Source of the DNA: Paenibacillus sp. 1001270B_150601_E10 | GTDB taxonomy: Bacteria; Bacillota; Bacilli; Paenibacillales; Paenibacillaceae | DNA: 64,000 bases | Direction of reading: 5' to 3' | Assembly (NCBI RefSeq): GCF_015558675.1 | Contig: NZ_JADMOL010000002.1 | Span: forward strand, 347,975 to 411,974 | Shown: positions 55,201 through 62,535 of the stretch, one piece after another | How the letters are laid out: each line of letters begins with the position of its first letter | Numbering within the stretch: the first letter of the stretch is position 1 | Notes under the pieces: generated by a model | Told to the model about the DNA's origin: nothing | Databases searched by the model: none | The model's input: the letters and a program-made list of their open reading frames with translations, nothing else | Program-made: the position numbers and the translations under genes

Positions 55201-56624
55201 TGCTTGCAGAAGAGCTTCGTGTATTATATGTTGCCTTAACAAGACCGAAAGAGAGAATGATCCTGATCGGGACCGTATCGGATGCGGAGAAGGCCATCCA
55301 GCGCTTTGGAGAAGCACTGGATATCGAATCCTTGCTGCTGCCAGACTATCTCGTTGCACGGGCAAGATCCTATTTGGACTGGATTGGGCCTGCAGTTATT
55401 CGACTAGCTGCTGCTTCAGAGTGGCGAAAGCTTGCTGGACTGCCGAATCGAAACGGAGCATGCCTGATGGATGATCCTTCAGAGTGGAAGCTGACTCTCT
55501 TGCCAGCATCCATTATCGGCTCTATTCATGATCTGCCTGAGCATTCCCCGGCTGAGGATGATACAGATAGAGCAGAACGGCTCGAGCGGCTTGTTCGCGT
55601 GGAGGCGCTGGAAGAGGAGGGGGTAGCGTCCAGTCTTTATTGGAACGTTATTGACGAGCGGTTATCCTGGCGCAATCCATATCGTATCGCAGAGCTACTG
55701 CCCGCCAAGACTACTGTGACGGAAATGAAGAGATTGTTTGCAAGCGATGACCTTTCCAGCTCGAATTGGGTTGAAGCCCCTCCTATAGAAGCGCACTCCA
55801 TGGAGCATGATGCGTCTGAGGCCGCGAGATTATTAGAGGATCAAGCCAAGTTTAATGCTGATTCAACAGGATCATTTACGCCTGAAGTTCCTTCTTATGA
55901 GGAGCAGCATGCCGAGACGGGCCAAGCAGCTTCTTGCGAATCTCCGTCTTCCGCACCAAAGCATGATGAGAAGCAGGATTTTACACTCCGTCTGAGAAGA
56001 CCTCGCTTTATGGAAAGGCAAAAGCTTACTCCTGCTGAGCGAGGAACGGCTTACCATTTGCTTATGCAGCATTTGCCACTCCAGCAAGGTCTGACCATAG
56101 ACACGATTAAGGACACCTTGGCACGGATGGTTGGCAAGGAAATCATGACAGAAGCTCAAGCGCAAGCCATCGATGCTGCTTCTGTGCACGCCTTCTTCGA
56201 GGACACGATAGGAAAGCAGCTTATAGAGGCTGCTTGGGCCAAGCGTGAGCTGCCATTCAGCTTTGGGCTTACTGCAGCGGAGGCATATGCCATTGAGCTG
56301 CAGCAGGATACTGACACTGGCGAGAAGCTTCGCTTTGTAGCGACACCGACCTTTGCAGCAAAGGATGAATCGGGACTGCTTGATCAGGAGACGGTGCTCG
56401 TGCAGGGGGTTATCGACTGTTTGTTTGAATGGGATGGCAAGCTTATACTGCTCGATTATAAAACAGACACAGTTCTCGCTCACCGAGGCGGTACGAAGGC
56501 GCTTGTTGACCATTATCGATTCCAGCTTGATCTGTACAGCCGGGCGATAGAAAAGATTTGGGGACGCCCTGTCGATCAAAAGGTGCTCTATTTCTATGAG
56601 GCTCGACAGTCCTTTGTTCTGTGA
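52185..56624 (+). CDS. addA: AddA, helicase-nuclease subunit A
   Basis: AddA is the UvrD-like 3'-5' helicase and second nuclease of the AddAB complex. The 1479-residue protein has the Walker A motif A-A-G-S-G-K-T at 94-100, motif II D-E-Y-Q-D-T-N, motif IV-like V-G-D-V-K-Q-S-I-Y-R-F-R, L-R-V-L-Y-V-A-L-T-R-P-K (motif VI), and the C-terminal RecB-type nuclease G-V-I-D-C with D-Y-K-T-D at 1424-1428. It is longer than B. subtilis AddA (1232) because of an acidic N-terminal extension of about 65 residues and several low-complexity acidic inserts near residues 615-645, 790-830 and 1200-1270. GGAGGAGA lies upstream of the ATG, inside addB. Confidence 0.95.
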   Translation: MEKSSKDKAYEQLDLDLDQWMDRSDRSDEKVNEPAFSDAHPAAFEGLIDEQADGRAALFVKPTKLPPKPADSRWTDEQWQAIVDGERNILVAAAAGSGKTAVLVERIIRKISNVLEPVHVDELLVATFTKAAAAEMRERIRLALEKELSLAPDSEHLARQLALLNRASITTLHSFCLEVIQRYFQTIELDPSFRVANETETEVLRQDVLAELFEEKYAAEEELFHRLVDWFSGERNDDAAFRLIQRLYDFSRSHPWPKEWLSEMAGAFEAHSVEQLSNTPWAQSIMQDAKLTIHAVVQLLRQASRLTTVPGGPEPYRETLQSELQAAIQLQDKAESLVWHEMSPHLEGLTFGRLPACRGDQYEKSLQEEVKGLRDQAKARFNKLRDELFSRAPEQFLQELHRMAPLMGELVGLVVEFGTRYEKAKREKGLLDFSDLEHYCLRILRTPDSSPEEIRPSEAALQYQLQFKEILLDEYQDTNMVQEAIVALISRQPIGNRFMVGDVKQSIYRFRLAEPGLFLQKYEAYQSDRHAQADGTRIDLARNFRSRRQIVDAVNMLFRQLMNKQVTELDYDQAAELQFGASYFPELPETEDSKGRLAAELILIEKGQGGSVYDLDGETASEDDSENESIEDSSSNDLLNAAEMETARLEARAIAARIRQMLGDEGGKPYQVFDGKGGHRAATYKDMVILLRATQAWAPLMVEELRLEGIPAYAEFSTGYFQATEVEVMISLLRVIDNPFQDIPLAGVLRSPIIGISAEELAQVRLFGPRLPFYEALRRACEDPAAQPTTSLDLLTTNPILDAGVGDHTLSSSSGPKIEEGARDQNGPSLSQETILRLKHFLERLERWRDEARQGSLSELIWSIYRETGYYEWIGGVAGGHQRQANLRALYDRACQYESSSVQGLYRFLRFVDRMKETGGDLGTARALGEQEDVVRIMTIHKSKGLEFPVVFVAGLAKLFNQQDIHAPFLMHKQLGFGPRYVDEDTRVTYPTLGNLAIRRQMRLELLAEELRVLYVALTRPKERMILIGTVSDAEKAIQRFGEALDIESLLLPDYLVARARSYLDWIGPAVIRLAAASEWRKLAGLPNRNGACLMDDPSEWKLTLLPASIIGSIHDLPEHSPAEDDTDRAERLERLVRVEALEEEGVASSLYWNVIDERLSWRNPYRIAELLPAKTTVTEMKRLFASDDLSSSNWVEAPPIEAHSMEHDASEAARLLEDQAKFNADSTGSFTPEVPSYEEQHAETGQAASCESPSSAPKHDEKQDFTLRLRRPRFMERQKLTPAERGTAYHLLMQHLPLQQGLTIDTIKDTLARMVGKEIMTEAQAQAIDAASVHAFFEDTIGKQLIEAAWAKRELPFSFGLTAAEAYAIELQQDTDTGEKLRFVATPTFAAKDESGLLDQETVLVQGVIDCLFEWDGKLILLDYKTDTVLAHRGGTKALVDHYRFQLDLYSRAIEKIWGRPVDQKVLYFYEARQSFVL

Positions 56625-56870
56625 GGACGTTTCCGTGCGCGACGTCGATGGATTATTAGCTTATACTGAACACTGGTATGGCAAGTGATCTATTCACAAT
56701 CAAAAACGAGAGTTCTTGTTGTTTATGCAGATCAGCATGTGCTATTTCCATGCCACCCTTGTTTATGGCAGGCTAGGGAAGAGCAGTGCTGGTCTTTTTT
56801 TTTGTTATATAACAGTTGATCATATCATGATTAGTTTGTGAGGAATATCACAGTAACAGTTTCAGGCGAC

Positions 56871-56879
56871 TGTTATAAT
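56871..56879 (+). promoter_or_regulatory. Extended -10 promoter of the structured RNA
   Basis: TGTTATAAT matches the extended -10 consensus exactly; the -35 position has only a weak CAGTAA. A transcript would begin near 56886, just before the outer stem of the RNA element. Confidence 0.55.
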
Positions 56880-56902
56880 ACAGATGCCGACATCTTATGG
56901 AT

Positions 56903-57022
56903 GGCACCTCGATGATCGTATTGATTCTACAAATAGATCTTCAACAGAAGCTTGTAGAATCAATACGCTCACAGCGCAATAGTCGCTGCCTGTGAATAAC
57001 AGGAACGAGGTGTCTTTTTTTT
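56903..57022 (+). ncRNA. Candidate three-hairpin structured RNA ending in a terminator
   Basis: An outer stem pairs GGCACCTCG (56903-56911) with CGAGGTGTC (57006-57014) and is followed by a T8 run. Inside it lie a perfect 16-bp hairpin, CGTATTGATTCTACAA (56917-56932) with its complement at 56952-56967, and a smaller TCACAG/CTGTGA hairpin (56969-56995). The whole makes a three-way junction closed by a terminator stem. It is either a small RNA or a cis-acting attenuator of the gene that starts 67 bases further on. I do not recognise it as a known riboswitch family. Confidence 0.65.
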
Positions 57023-57088
57023 GTCACCGTTTGGCTCTAGGCGAATATCATGTACCAAAATGAGTTCGCTTGCGATGAGGAGGCCAAC

Positions 57089-57619
57089 ATGGATCGTGTA
57101 AGTAACATGAATCAATCGTCGGTTACTGCAGCAGGCCAAGTTCAAGAGCCCGTTACGCTGCCAGCAGATGTTCCAGCGGGCAAGGGCAAAGGTGCTGTTC
57201 AAGGAGACCAAAGCAATCCGTCTATTCCGCATGTTGATGCTATGCATCACCTGTGCAAACATCATATGCACCATTACGTTCAGCTTCATACATCAGACAA
57301 TCAGATGTATTCAGGTATCATTACGTATGTAGATGATCAATACGTTCATCTGTCTCAGCCTGTACCCGTTCCGTCTTATGGTTATCCGGATCCTTATGCC
57401 GCTTCATTTGGCGGTATGTGGGCGGAATACCCTGATCCAAGGGCATATGCACCTTATGGCGGTTCGTATCCAAGGCCTCGTCCAAGGCCGCCTTATTATG
57501 GATATGGAGGCTACGGATATCCGGGATATGGTTATGGGTATCCAAGCTACGGGTATGGATATAACCCCATTATCCTTCCCTTAGCCACGCTTGTCGCATT
57601 GTCACTGATCCCTTGGTGA
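57089..57619 (+). CDS. Hypothetical His/Tyr/Gly-rich protein, possible spore-surface protein
   Basis: A 176-residue protein I cannot assign to a named family. A central block has H-H-L-C-K-H-H-M-H-H-Y-V-Q-L-H (about residues 54-68) followed by M-Y-S-G-I-I-T-Y-V-D-D-Q-Y-V-H-L, which looks like a small Sm-like or GerQ-like beta barrel. The C-terminal third is Pro/Tyr/Gly-rich with repeated Y-G-Y and P-G-Y units, like cross-linked spore coat proteins, and ends in a hydrophobic stretch (I-I-L-P-L-A-T-L-V-A-L). ATG 57089 has GAGGAGG five bases upstream; ATG 57050 lacks one. The structured RNA upstream may control it. Confidence 0.7.
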   Translation: MDRVSNMNQSSVTAAGQVQEPVTLPADVPAGKGKGAVQGDQSNPSIPHVDAMHHLCKHHMHHYVQLHTSDNQMYSGIITYVDDQYVHLSQPVPVPSYGYPDPYAASFGGMWAEYPDPRAYAPYGGSYPRPRPRPPYYGYGGYGYPGYGYGYPSYGYGYNPIILPLATLVALSLIPW

Positions 57620-57645
57620 TTTTGCTGAGTAAAACTAGATATCAA

Positions 57646-57677
57646 AAAAAGCGAGTGATGATCATCACTCGCTTTTT
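57646..57677. terminator. Bidirectional terminator between convergent genes
   Basis: A perfect 32-base palindrome with the core GCGAGTGATGATCATCACTC flanked by A5 and T5, so it can stop both the plus-strand His/Tyr-rich gene and the minus-strand hydrolase. Confidence 0.95.
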
Positions 57678-57702
57678 ATATTTCGATGCGGATCTAACAG
57701 AG

Positions 57703-58440
57703 TTAGGATTTGAAGGCACTAAGCCAATCGACGATTGCTTTCGCTGTTTCATCCCACTGCTCGGCAGAGGAAATGGAAGCAGGGGCGTCGCCCTTTTGAA
57801 ATCCATAATCGCCAAACTGTGCGTGATTGCCTCCCTCAATAATATGCTCCATTGCGGTGGAAGGAAGCAGGCTCCAGTTTTTCTCATAATTCGAACGGTT
57901 CAGTACCTGATCCTTGGAGCCAAATAAAGATAACGCCTGAAGGTTGGATCCGGACAGATCGTCATTCGCATAAGCGGCGAGCAATACAAGGCCGTCAACC
58001 TGATCAGGATGCTTGCTCGCATAGGATGCTGCCATCGCCCCTCCGAGGGAGTGACCTCCAATGAGATTAAGGGGCGCATAAGGAATTTCGGACAAGATGC
58101 TTTGGGCCTTGTTTACGCCTAAGATTGCAAGGTTCAGTGGCATTTTTACAATATAGGTGTTCACTTGCATTTCTGCTAGACGCTTGGCAAGAGGGGCATA
58201 GCTTTCGGGTTCTACGAGCGCTCCAGGGTAAAAGATAAGATTCGCTTTTGGCGTCTTCGCAGCCTCAAAAGCAACATAGGCTGATTTATTCGTGACCGTG
58301 ATGGTAGAGGTATTGCTGAGTGCGTCAATCGCTTCAGATTCTGCGTGATAGGGGTATAGGTAGTAATAAATGCCGACACTGCCTCCAATGAGGAGGATTA
58401 AGAGAACGATTGATAGAATCTTTCTTCTTTTGTGAATCAT
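57703..58440 (-). CDS. Alpha/beta hydrolase, membrane-anchored
   Basis: A 245-residue alpha/beta hydrolase. An N-terminal hydrophobic anchor at about residues 8-28 puts the domain outside the membrane. The nucleophile elbow is G-G-H-S-L-G-G-A near residue 129, the acid is probably the Asp in F-G-S-K-D-Q-V, and the catalytic His is in E-G-G-N-H-A-Q-F-G-D-Y-G. This C-terminal pattern marks the bacterial Abhydrolase_5-type family of unknown substrate. AAGGAGCG precedes its ATG. It is a lone minus-strand gene between addA and the HIT gene. Confidence 0.85.
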   Translation of the reverse strand: MIHKRRKILSIVLLILLIGGSVGIYYYLYPYHAESEAIDALSNTSTITVTNKSAYVAFEAAKTPKANLIFYPGALVEPESYAPLAKRLAEMQVNTYIVKMPLNLAILGVNKAQSILSEIPYAPLNLIGGHSLGGAMAASYASKHPDQVDGLVLLAAYANDDLSGSNLQALSLFGSKDQVLNRSNYEKNWSLLPSTAMEHIIEGGNHAQFGDYGFQKGDAPASISSAEQWDETAKAIVDWLSAFKS

Positions 58441-58596
58441 CAGTGTACGCTCCTTCTTAGCTGCAAGAATTCAATGTCTATTTCACTTTATCGTAAATGG
58501 AAGGCCAATATCAAGTTGACCGAAACCCATTGGACGAGGCGTGTCTTTTTGGTTATGATAACAGTACGAGTAGTTAATTGATGGAGGGATCATCAC

Positions 58597-58950
58597 ATGG
58601 ATTGTATTTTTTGCAAAATAGCAGAAGGGTCACTCCCTTCCAAAAAGGTTTATGAGTGCGATCAGGTCGTAGCTTTTGAAGATATCTCGCCTAAAGCGCC
58701 TGTGCACGTGCTCATCATTCCAAAGGTACATATTCCGACGATGAATGACGTCGAGGGTGAAGAGCAGTTCCAGCTTATCGCCAAAATCCATGAAGTGGCT
58801 CAGGTTATTGCGCAAAAGCTTGGCATTGCTGAGAGCGGGTATCGCCTTGTTAACAACTGTGGCAAAGACAGCGGCCAAATTGTATTCCACTTGCATTATC
58901 ATCTCTTGGGTGGCGAATCGCTCGGCGATGTAGTTGGTCCAAAAGCATAA
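58597..58950 (+). CDS. HIT family protein (HinT-like nucleotide hydrolase)
   Basis: A 117-residue histidine-triad protein. The catalytic triad H-L-H-Y-H lies at residues 98-102 and the nucleotide-binding V-H-V-L-I-I-P-K-V-H near residue 36; the N-terminal C-I-F-C-K-I-A-E-G is also typical. HinT-type enzymes hydrolyse AMP-linked amines and phosphoramidates. A promoter-like pair, TTGGAC and TATGAT 18 bases apart (58530-58559), and TGGAGGG precede the ATG. Similar genes precede rpsU-yqeY in many Firmicutes. Confidence 0.93.
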   Translation: MDCIFCKIAEGSLPSKKVYECDQVVAFEDISPKAPVHVLIIPKVHIPTMNDVEGEEQFQLIAKIHEVAQVIAQKLGIAESGYRLVNNCGKDSGQIVFHLHYHLLGGESLGDVVGPKA

Positions 58951-59031
58951 ATGTTCATGTTTCCTTATGCATGAAAATGAAGCAATTGCACCCGTTACAA
59001 TGAACAATTGTTTACAGTGAACGATGCAAGG

Positions 59032-59061
59032 TTGACACTTGATTTCTCTTTCACATATAAT
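59032..59061 (+). promoter_or_regulatory. Sigma-A promoter of rpsU-yqeY
   Basis: TTGACA (59032-59037) and TATAAT (59056-59061) are perfect consensus boxes 18 bases apart, about 65 bases before rpsU. Confidence 0.8.
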
Positions 59062-59127
59062 GTAGTTTGATGAACCGTGTAACCGTGTTTTGTTCTTGGA
59101 CGGTCTGGTCGGAGGGAGGGAAAACTG

Positions 59128-59301
59128 GTGTCTGAAACTAAAGTTCGCAAAAATGAGACAATCGATGCGGCTCTTCGTCGCTTTAAGCGCTCCATCGCAA
59201 AAGACGGAGTCTTGGCAGAGGTTAAGAAGCGTAAGCACTACGAAAAGCCAAGCGTCAAGCGCAAGAAGAAGTCCGAGGCTGCTCGTAAGAGAAAGTTTTA
59301 G
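59128..59301 (+). CDS. rpsU: 30S ribosomal protein S21
   Basis: Ribosomal protein bS21, 57 residues, starting GTG with GGAGGGAGG upstream. The N-terminus ([11 protein letters not shown]) and the basic tail ([16 protein letters not shown]) match the family closely. bS21 sits near the anti-Shine-Dalgarno end of 16S rRNA. yqeY starts 15 bases after its stop, with the AGGAGGA site next to the rpsU stop, so they are one operon as in B. subtilis. Confidence 0.97.
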   Translation: MSETKVRKNETIDAALRRFKRSIAKDGVLAEVKKRKHYEKPSVKRKKKSEAARKRKF

Positions 59302-59315
59302 GAGGATAAGCACCA

Positions 59316-59759
59316 ATGGATCTTAGCCAACGATTGAACGAAGATATGAAGCAAGCGATGAAAAGTCAAAACAAGTTCAAACTCTCCACCATCCGGATGA
59401 TACGTTCGGCAGTCAAGAATGTTGAGATAGATCTTAAAAGAACTTTGAATGACGATGAAGTGCTTGATATTCTGAGTCGTGAAATCAAACAGCGGAAAGA
59501 TGCCCTCCAAGAGTTCGAGAAAGCGAATCGAGTCGATCTTGCGGATAATGTTAAAGCAGAAATTGACATTTTGTCGGAATACCTTCCTGCTCAGCTTTCC
59601 GAAGAAGAGATAAAAGCTATTGTACAAGGGACCATCCAAGAAACCGGTGCTTCTTCGAAGTCCGATATGGGTAAGGTTATGGCTGCCCTTATGCCTAAGG
59701 TCAAAGGACGTGCCGACGGCAAACTTGTCAATGCTATTGTGCAACAGTATCTGCAGTAA
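59316..59759 (+). CDS. yqeY: GatB/YqeY domain protein
   Basis: A 147-residue protein made of the GatB/YqeY tail domain alone. This helical domain helps tRNA binding in the GatCAB amidotransferase, and free-standing YqeY may bind tRNA in a similar way; its cellular role is not settled. Recognisable parts are L-S-T-I-R-M-I-R-S-A-V-K near residue 22, E-Y-L-P-A-Q-L-S-E-E-E-I near residue 88 and the end domain with G-K-V-M-A-A-L-M-P-K-V-K-G-R-A-D-G. It follows rpsU in one operon and is followed by two hairpins, the second a terminator. Confidence 0.95.
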   Translation: MDLSQRLNEDMKQAMKSQNKFKLSTIRMIRSAVKNVEIDLKRTLNDDEVLDILSREIKQRKDALQEFEKANRVDLADNVKAEIDILSEYLPAQLSEEEIKAIVQGTIQETGASSKSDMGKVMAALMPKVKGRADGKLVNAIVQQYLQ

Positions 59760-59820
59760 ACCGAATAGCGCCAGGGAACGCTTCACAGGTCCTTTACCGG
59801 ACGATAGCGTTTCTTACGAG

Positions 59821-59870
59821 AAAATATAAGCTTGGTTTATACCGTACATGGTATAAACTCTTATATTTTA
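59821..59870 (+). repeat. Long AT-rich hairpin after yqeY
   Basis: AAAATATAAG pairs with CTTATATTTT, and inside it GTTTATACC pairs with GGTATAAAC around GTACAT. The 50-base element has a three-base bulge on one side only and no T-run of its own. The surrounding 301-base yqeY-nfeD gap holds no gene. Confidence 0.75.
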
Positions 59871-59872
59871 AG

Positions 59873-59902
59873 AAAGCACTCCTGAATAAGGAGTGCTTTT
59901 TT
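59873..59902 (+). terminator. Intrinsic terminator of rpsU-yqeY
   Basis: AGCACTCCT (59875-59883) pairs with AGGAGTGCT (59889-59897) around GAATA and runs into T6. Confidence 0.92.
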
Positions 59903-60060
59903 CTATTTTCTGATGAAGAGGATGCAGAGAAGTTGGAAAGGATGAATAAGGAATCTTAAAAACAGATGAAACGTAGTGGCTAGTGGGCACGTATTACCCC
60001 ATATAATGAAAAGAAAGAAGCGCGCTCATTGTATAAAGAAAGATCAAAGGAGGTACGTTT

Positions 60061-61446
60061 GTGAAACAACAGCATATGAGGTCCTTAAGCTCTGCTGTAA
60101 TCGCTGTCTTTATGCTGTTTGCCTTGTGCTTAACGGTATTCGCAGGAATTGTGAATCTTCCCACTGCCTCTGCGGAATCGGTAAAGGCGACAAGTCAAGG
60201 GGATATCGTGTTCATCGTTCCGCTGGAGGGAGAGGTTAATCCGACTCGTTATTCCTTTTTAAAGCGCTCTTTTGATGAAGCGATGTCCATGGGAGCTGAC
60301 ACGGTAATCATTGAGATGGATACGCCTGGCGGACTTCTCAAAAGCGCGGAGGACATTGGAAAGCTGATCTCTGATAGCCCGATGAATACAGTCGTCTACA
60401 TTCATGACAAAGCGGCTTCGGCAGGAAGCTATATCGCGCTGTCGGCGGATCAGATTGCCATGTCGCCAGGCGCTGCCATTGGCTCTGCTGCCATCGTTGA
60501 TGTGAATCATAAGCTGATCGAGGATCCCAAGACCAATGCGTTCTGGATCAGCCTAATGACAGGCGCTGCTGAGAAAAACGGCAGGGATGGAGAAATTGCT
60601 CGCGCTATGGTCGATGTCAACGCTGAGATTGAGCTCAAGAAGTTGAATAAAGTAAAGCCTGCTGGTGAAGTGTTGTCTCTGAATACCAATGAAGCGATTC
60701 AGGCAGGCTACGCAGAATATGAGGCTTCTTCCATGAGTGATTTACTCAATAAGCTGAATTTGAGTGAAGCGCTCAGCACCAAGATGGAAATGAAGACGAC
60801 AGAGAAGATTGCTGAATTTATTAATCAGCCAGTCGTGCAGACCATTCTTCTGTTCTTAGGAATTGCGGGTATTGCGATTGAATTAATCGTGCCAGGCTTC
60901 GGTATTCCGGGTCTGCTAGGCATGCTGGGATTCGGTCTTTATTTCTTTGGTTCTTATGTCGCTGGCCTTGCGGGGGTGGAGACCATCGTACTATTTGGCA
61001 TAGGCATCGTGCTGCTCGTATTAGAACTATTCGTCCCAAGCTTTGGTATTCTAGGCCTACTTGGCTCTGCAAGCTTAATAGGCGGCGTAGTGCGGGCAGC
61101 TTATGACACATCCAACGCCTTCTTGTCCTTAGGCATTGCTTTTGTAGCTGCCGTGATCGTTGTGGTTATCGTAGGCTACGTCTTTAAGAGCCGGGGCATA
61201 TGGAATCGATTTATTCTAAAGGAGAAGCTTACGACTGAGGAAGGCTATGTATCGAATCCAAATGATATCGAGCTGATCGGCATGGAAGGCGTAGCCTTGA
61301 CGACGCTTCGTCCGGCAGGTGTTGCCCGCATTGGAGAGAAGAAGCTTGATGTTGTGACAGACGGTGCGTTTCTCCAGCAGGGAACGAAAGTGGCCGTCAT
61401 CCAAGTCGAGGGTTCGCGTATCGTGGTTCGTGCGATTGAGGAATAA
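60061..61446 (+). CDS. nfeD: NfeD membrane-bound serine protease (YqeZ)
   Basis: A 461-residue long-form NfeD protein, the partner of flotillin-type FloA. It starts (GTG, AAGGAGGT upstream) with a signal peptide or anchor (about residues 8-35), then a ClpP-class protease domain with D-T-P-G-G-L-L near residue 90, the catalytic Ser in A-S-A-G-S-Y-I-A-L near residue 121 and M-S-P-G-A-A-I-G-S-A near residue 138. Four to five membrane segments follow (about 265-390), and a C-terminal OB-fold NfeD domain ends the protein. In B. subtilis yqeZ-floA is under SigW and helps envelope stress resistance; the ECF sigma in this window is a candidate regulator, by inference only. Confidence 0.93.
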   Translation: MKQQHMRSLSSAVIAVFMLFALCLTVFAGIVNLPTASAESVKATSQGDIVFIVPLEGEVNPTRYSFLKRSFDEAMSMGADTVIIEMDTPGGLLKSAEDIGKLISDSPMNTVVYIHDKAASAGSYIALSADQIAMSPGAAIGSAAIVDVNHKLIEDPKTNAFWISLMTGAAEKNGRDGEIARAMVDVNAEIELKKLNKVKPAGEVLSLNTNEAIQAGYAEYEASSMSDLLNKLNLSEALSTKMEMKTTEKIAEFINQPVVQTILLFLGIAGIAIELIVPGFGIPGLLGMLGFGLYFFGSYVAGLAGVETIVLFGIGIVLLVLELFVPSFGILGLLGSASLIGGVVRAAYDTSNAFLSLGIAFVAAVIVVVIVGYVFKSRGIWNRFILKEKLTTEEGYVSNPNDIELIGMEGVALTTLRPAGVARIGEKKLDVVTDGAFLQQGTKVAVIQVEGSRIVVRAIEE

Positions 61447-61532
61447 TGGTTTCTAGGGGTATACCTTTACACTCGCTTACGTAGGAGTATAAGGATAAAT
61501 GATGAAATAGAATAACGGAGGTTGTGCAAAAT

Positions 61533-62525
61533 ATGGATCCAACGATTGTTTCATTCTTACTTATCGCTGCAGTCGTCATTATCGTACTGAGCGTATTCTT
61601 CAGCTTCTTCCCAGTCATGCTGTGGATTAGCGCAATTGCTTCTGGCGTGCGCATCGGGATTATTACGCTTGTTGCGATGCGACTTCGTCGCGTTACGCCA
61701 AGCCGTATCGTAAATCCCCTGATTAAGGCGACGAAAGCAGGTCTAGGTCTTAATATTAACCAGCTTGAAAGTCACTATCTGGCTGGTGGTAATGTGGACC
61801 GTGTCGTTAATGCCTTGATTGCAGCACAGCGTGCCAACATTAATTTGGAATTTGAACGTGCTGCTGCGATCGACCTTGCAGGTCGTGATGTTCTTCAAGC
61901 GGTACAGATGAGTGTTAACCCGCGTGTCATTGAGACGCCGATTGTTGCCGCAATGGCGAAAAACGGGATCGAGGTTAAGGTTCGTGCGCGCGTTACGGTT
62001 CGTGCGAATATTGATCGACTCGTCGGTGGTGCTGGTGAAGAGACGATTATCGCGCGTGTTGGCGAAGGTATTGTTACAACGGTTGGTAGCTCGGAGTCCC
62101 ATAAGGATGTCCTGGAGAATCCAGATCTGATCTCGCGTACGGTATTGGGCAAAGGCTTGGATGCTGGTACAGCGTTCGAGATTCTGTCTATTGATATCGC
62201 GGATGTTGACGTAGGCAAGAACATTGGTGCGAACTTGCAGACGGAACAAGCGGAAGCCGATAAGCGAATCGCGCAAGCGAAGGCGGAAGAGCGTCGTGCG
62301 ATGGCGGTAGCGCAGGAGCAAGAGATGAGAGCTCGTGTTATCGAGATGAGAGCGCGAGTGGTGGAAGCGGAATCTCAAGTGCCGCTTGCTATGGCTGAAG
62401 CCTTAAAGACAGGGAATATCGGTGTGATGGATTACATGAACTTCAAGAACATTGAAGCAGATACACATATGCGTGATTCAATTGGCGGCGACAACAAAGG
62501 CAGCAATCCAAAATCAGAAGGCTAG
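61533..62525 (+). CDS. floA: Flotillin-like protein FloA
   Basis: FloA is a membrane scaffold protein that gathers in functional membrane microdomains with NfeD. The 330-residue protein starts M-D-P-T-I-V-S-F-L, has a hydrophobic anchor (about residues 5-45, including [10 protein letters not shown]) and the conserved [14 protein letters not shown] stretch, followed by the SPFH-like domain and a C-terminal helix rich in Ala/Glu ([14 protein letters not shown]). ATG 61533 matches the B. subtilis start; GTG 61524 touches the ribosome binding site. Confidence 0.96.
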   Translation: MDPTIVSFLLIAAVVIIVLSVFFSFFPVMLWISAIASGVRIGIITLVAMRLRRVTPSRIVNPLIKATKAGLGLNINQLESHYLAGGNVDRVVNALIAAQRANINLEFERAAAIDLAGRDVLQAVQMSVNPRVIETPIVAAMAKNGIEVKVRARVTVRANIDRLVGGAGEETIIARVGEGIVTTVGSSESHKDVLENPDLISRTVLGKGLDAGTAFEILSIDIADVDVGKNIGANLQTEQAEADKRIAQAKAEERRAMAVAQEQEMRARVIEMRARVVEAESQVPLAMAEALKTGNIGVMDYMNFKNIEADTHMRDSIGGDNKGSNPKSEG

Positions 62526-62535
62526 GCGATGAGCC

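Larger units (their letters stand above)
56625..57088. other. addA to His/Tyr-rich gene intergenic region
   Basis: No gene is seen in the first 230 bases apart from a T-run at 56795-56803 after weakly paired sequence, which may end addBA transcription. The second half holds the promoter and structured RNA listed separately. Confidence 0.6.

Noticed and set aside
56735-56803. Strong terminator directly after addA
   Set aside because: A T9 run is present at 56795-56803 but the preceding bases pair only weakly, so I did not call a terminator.
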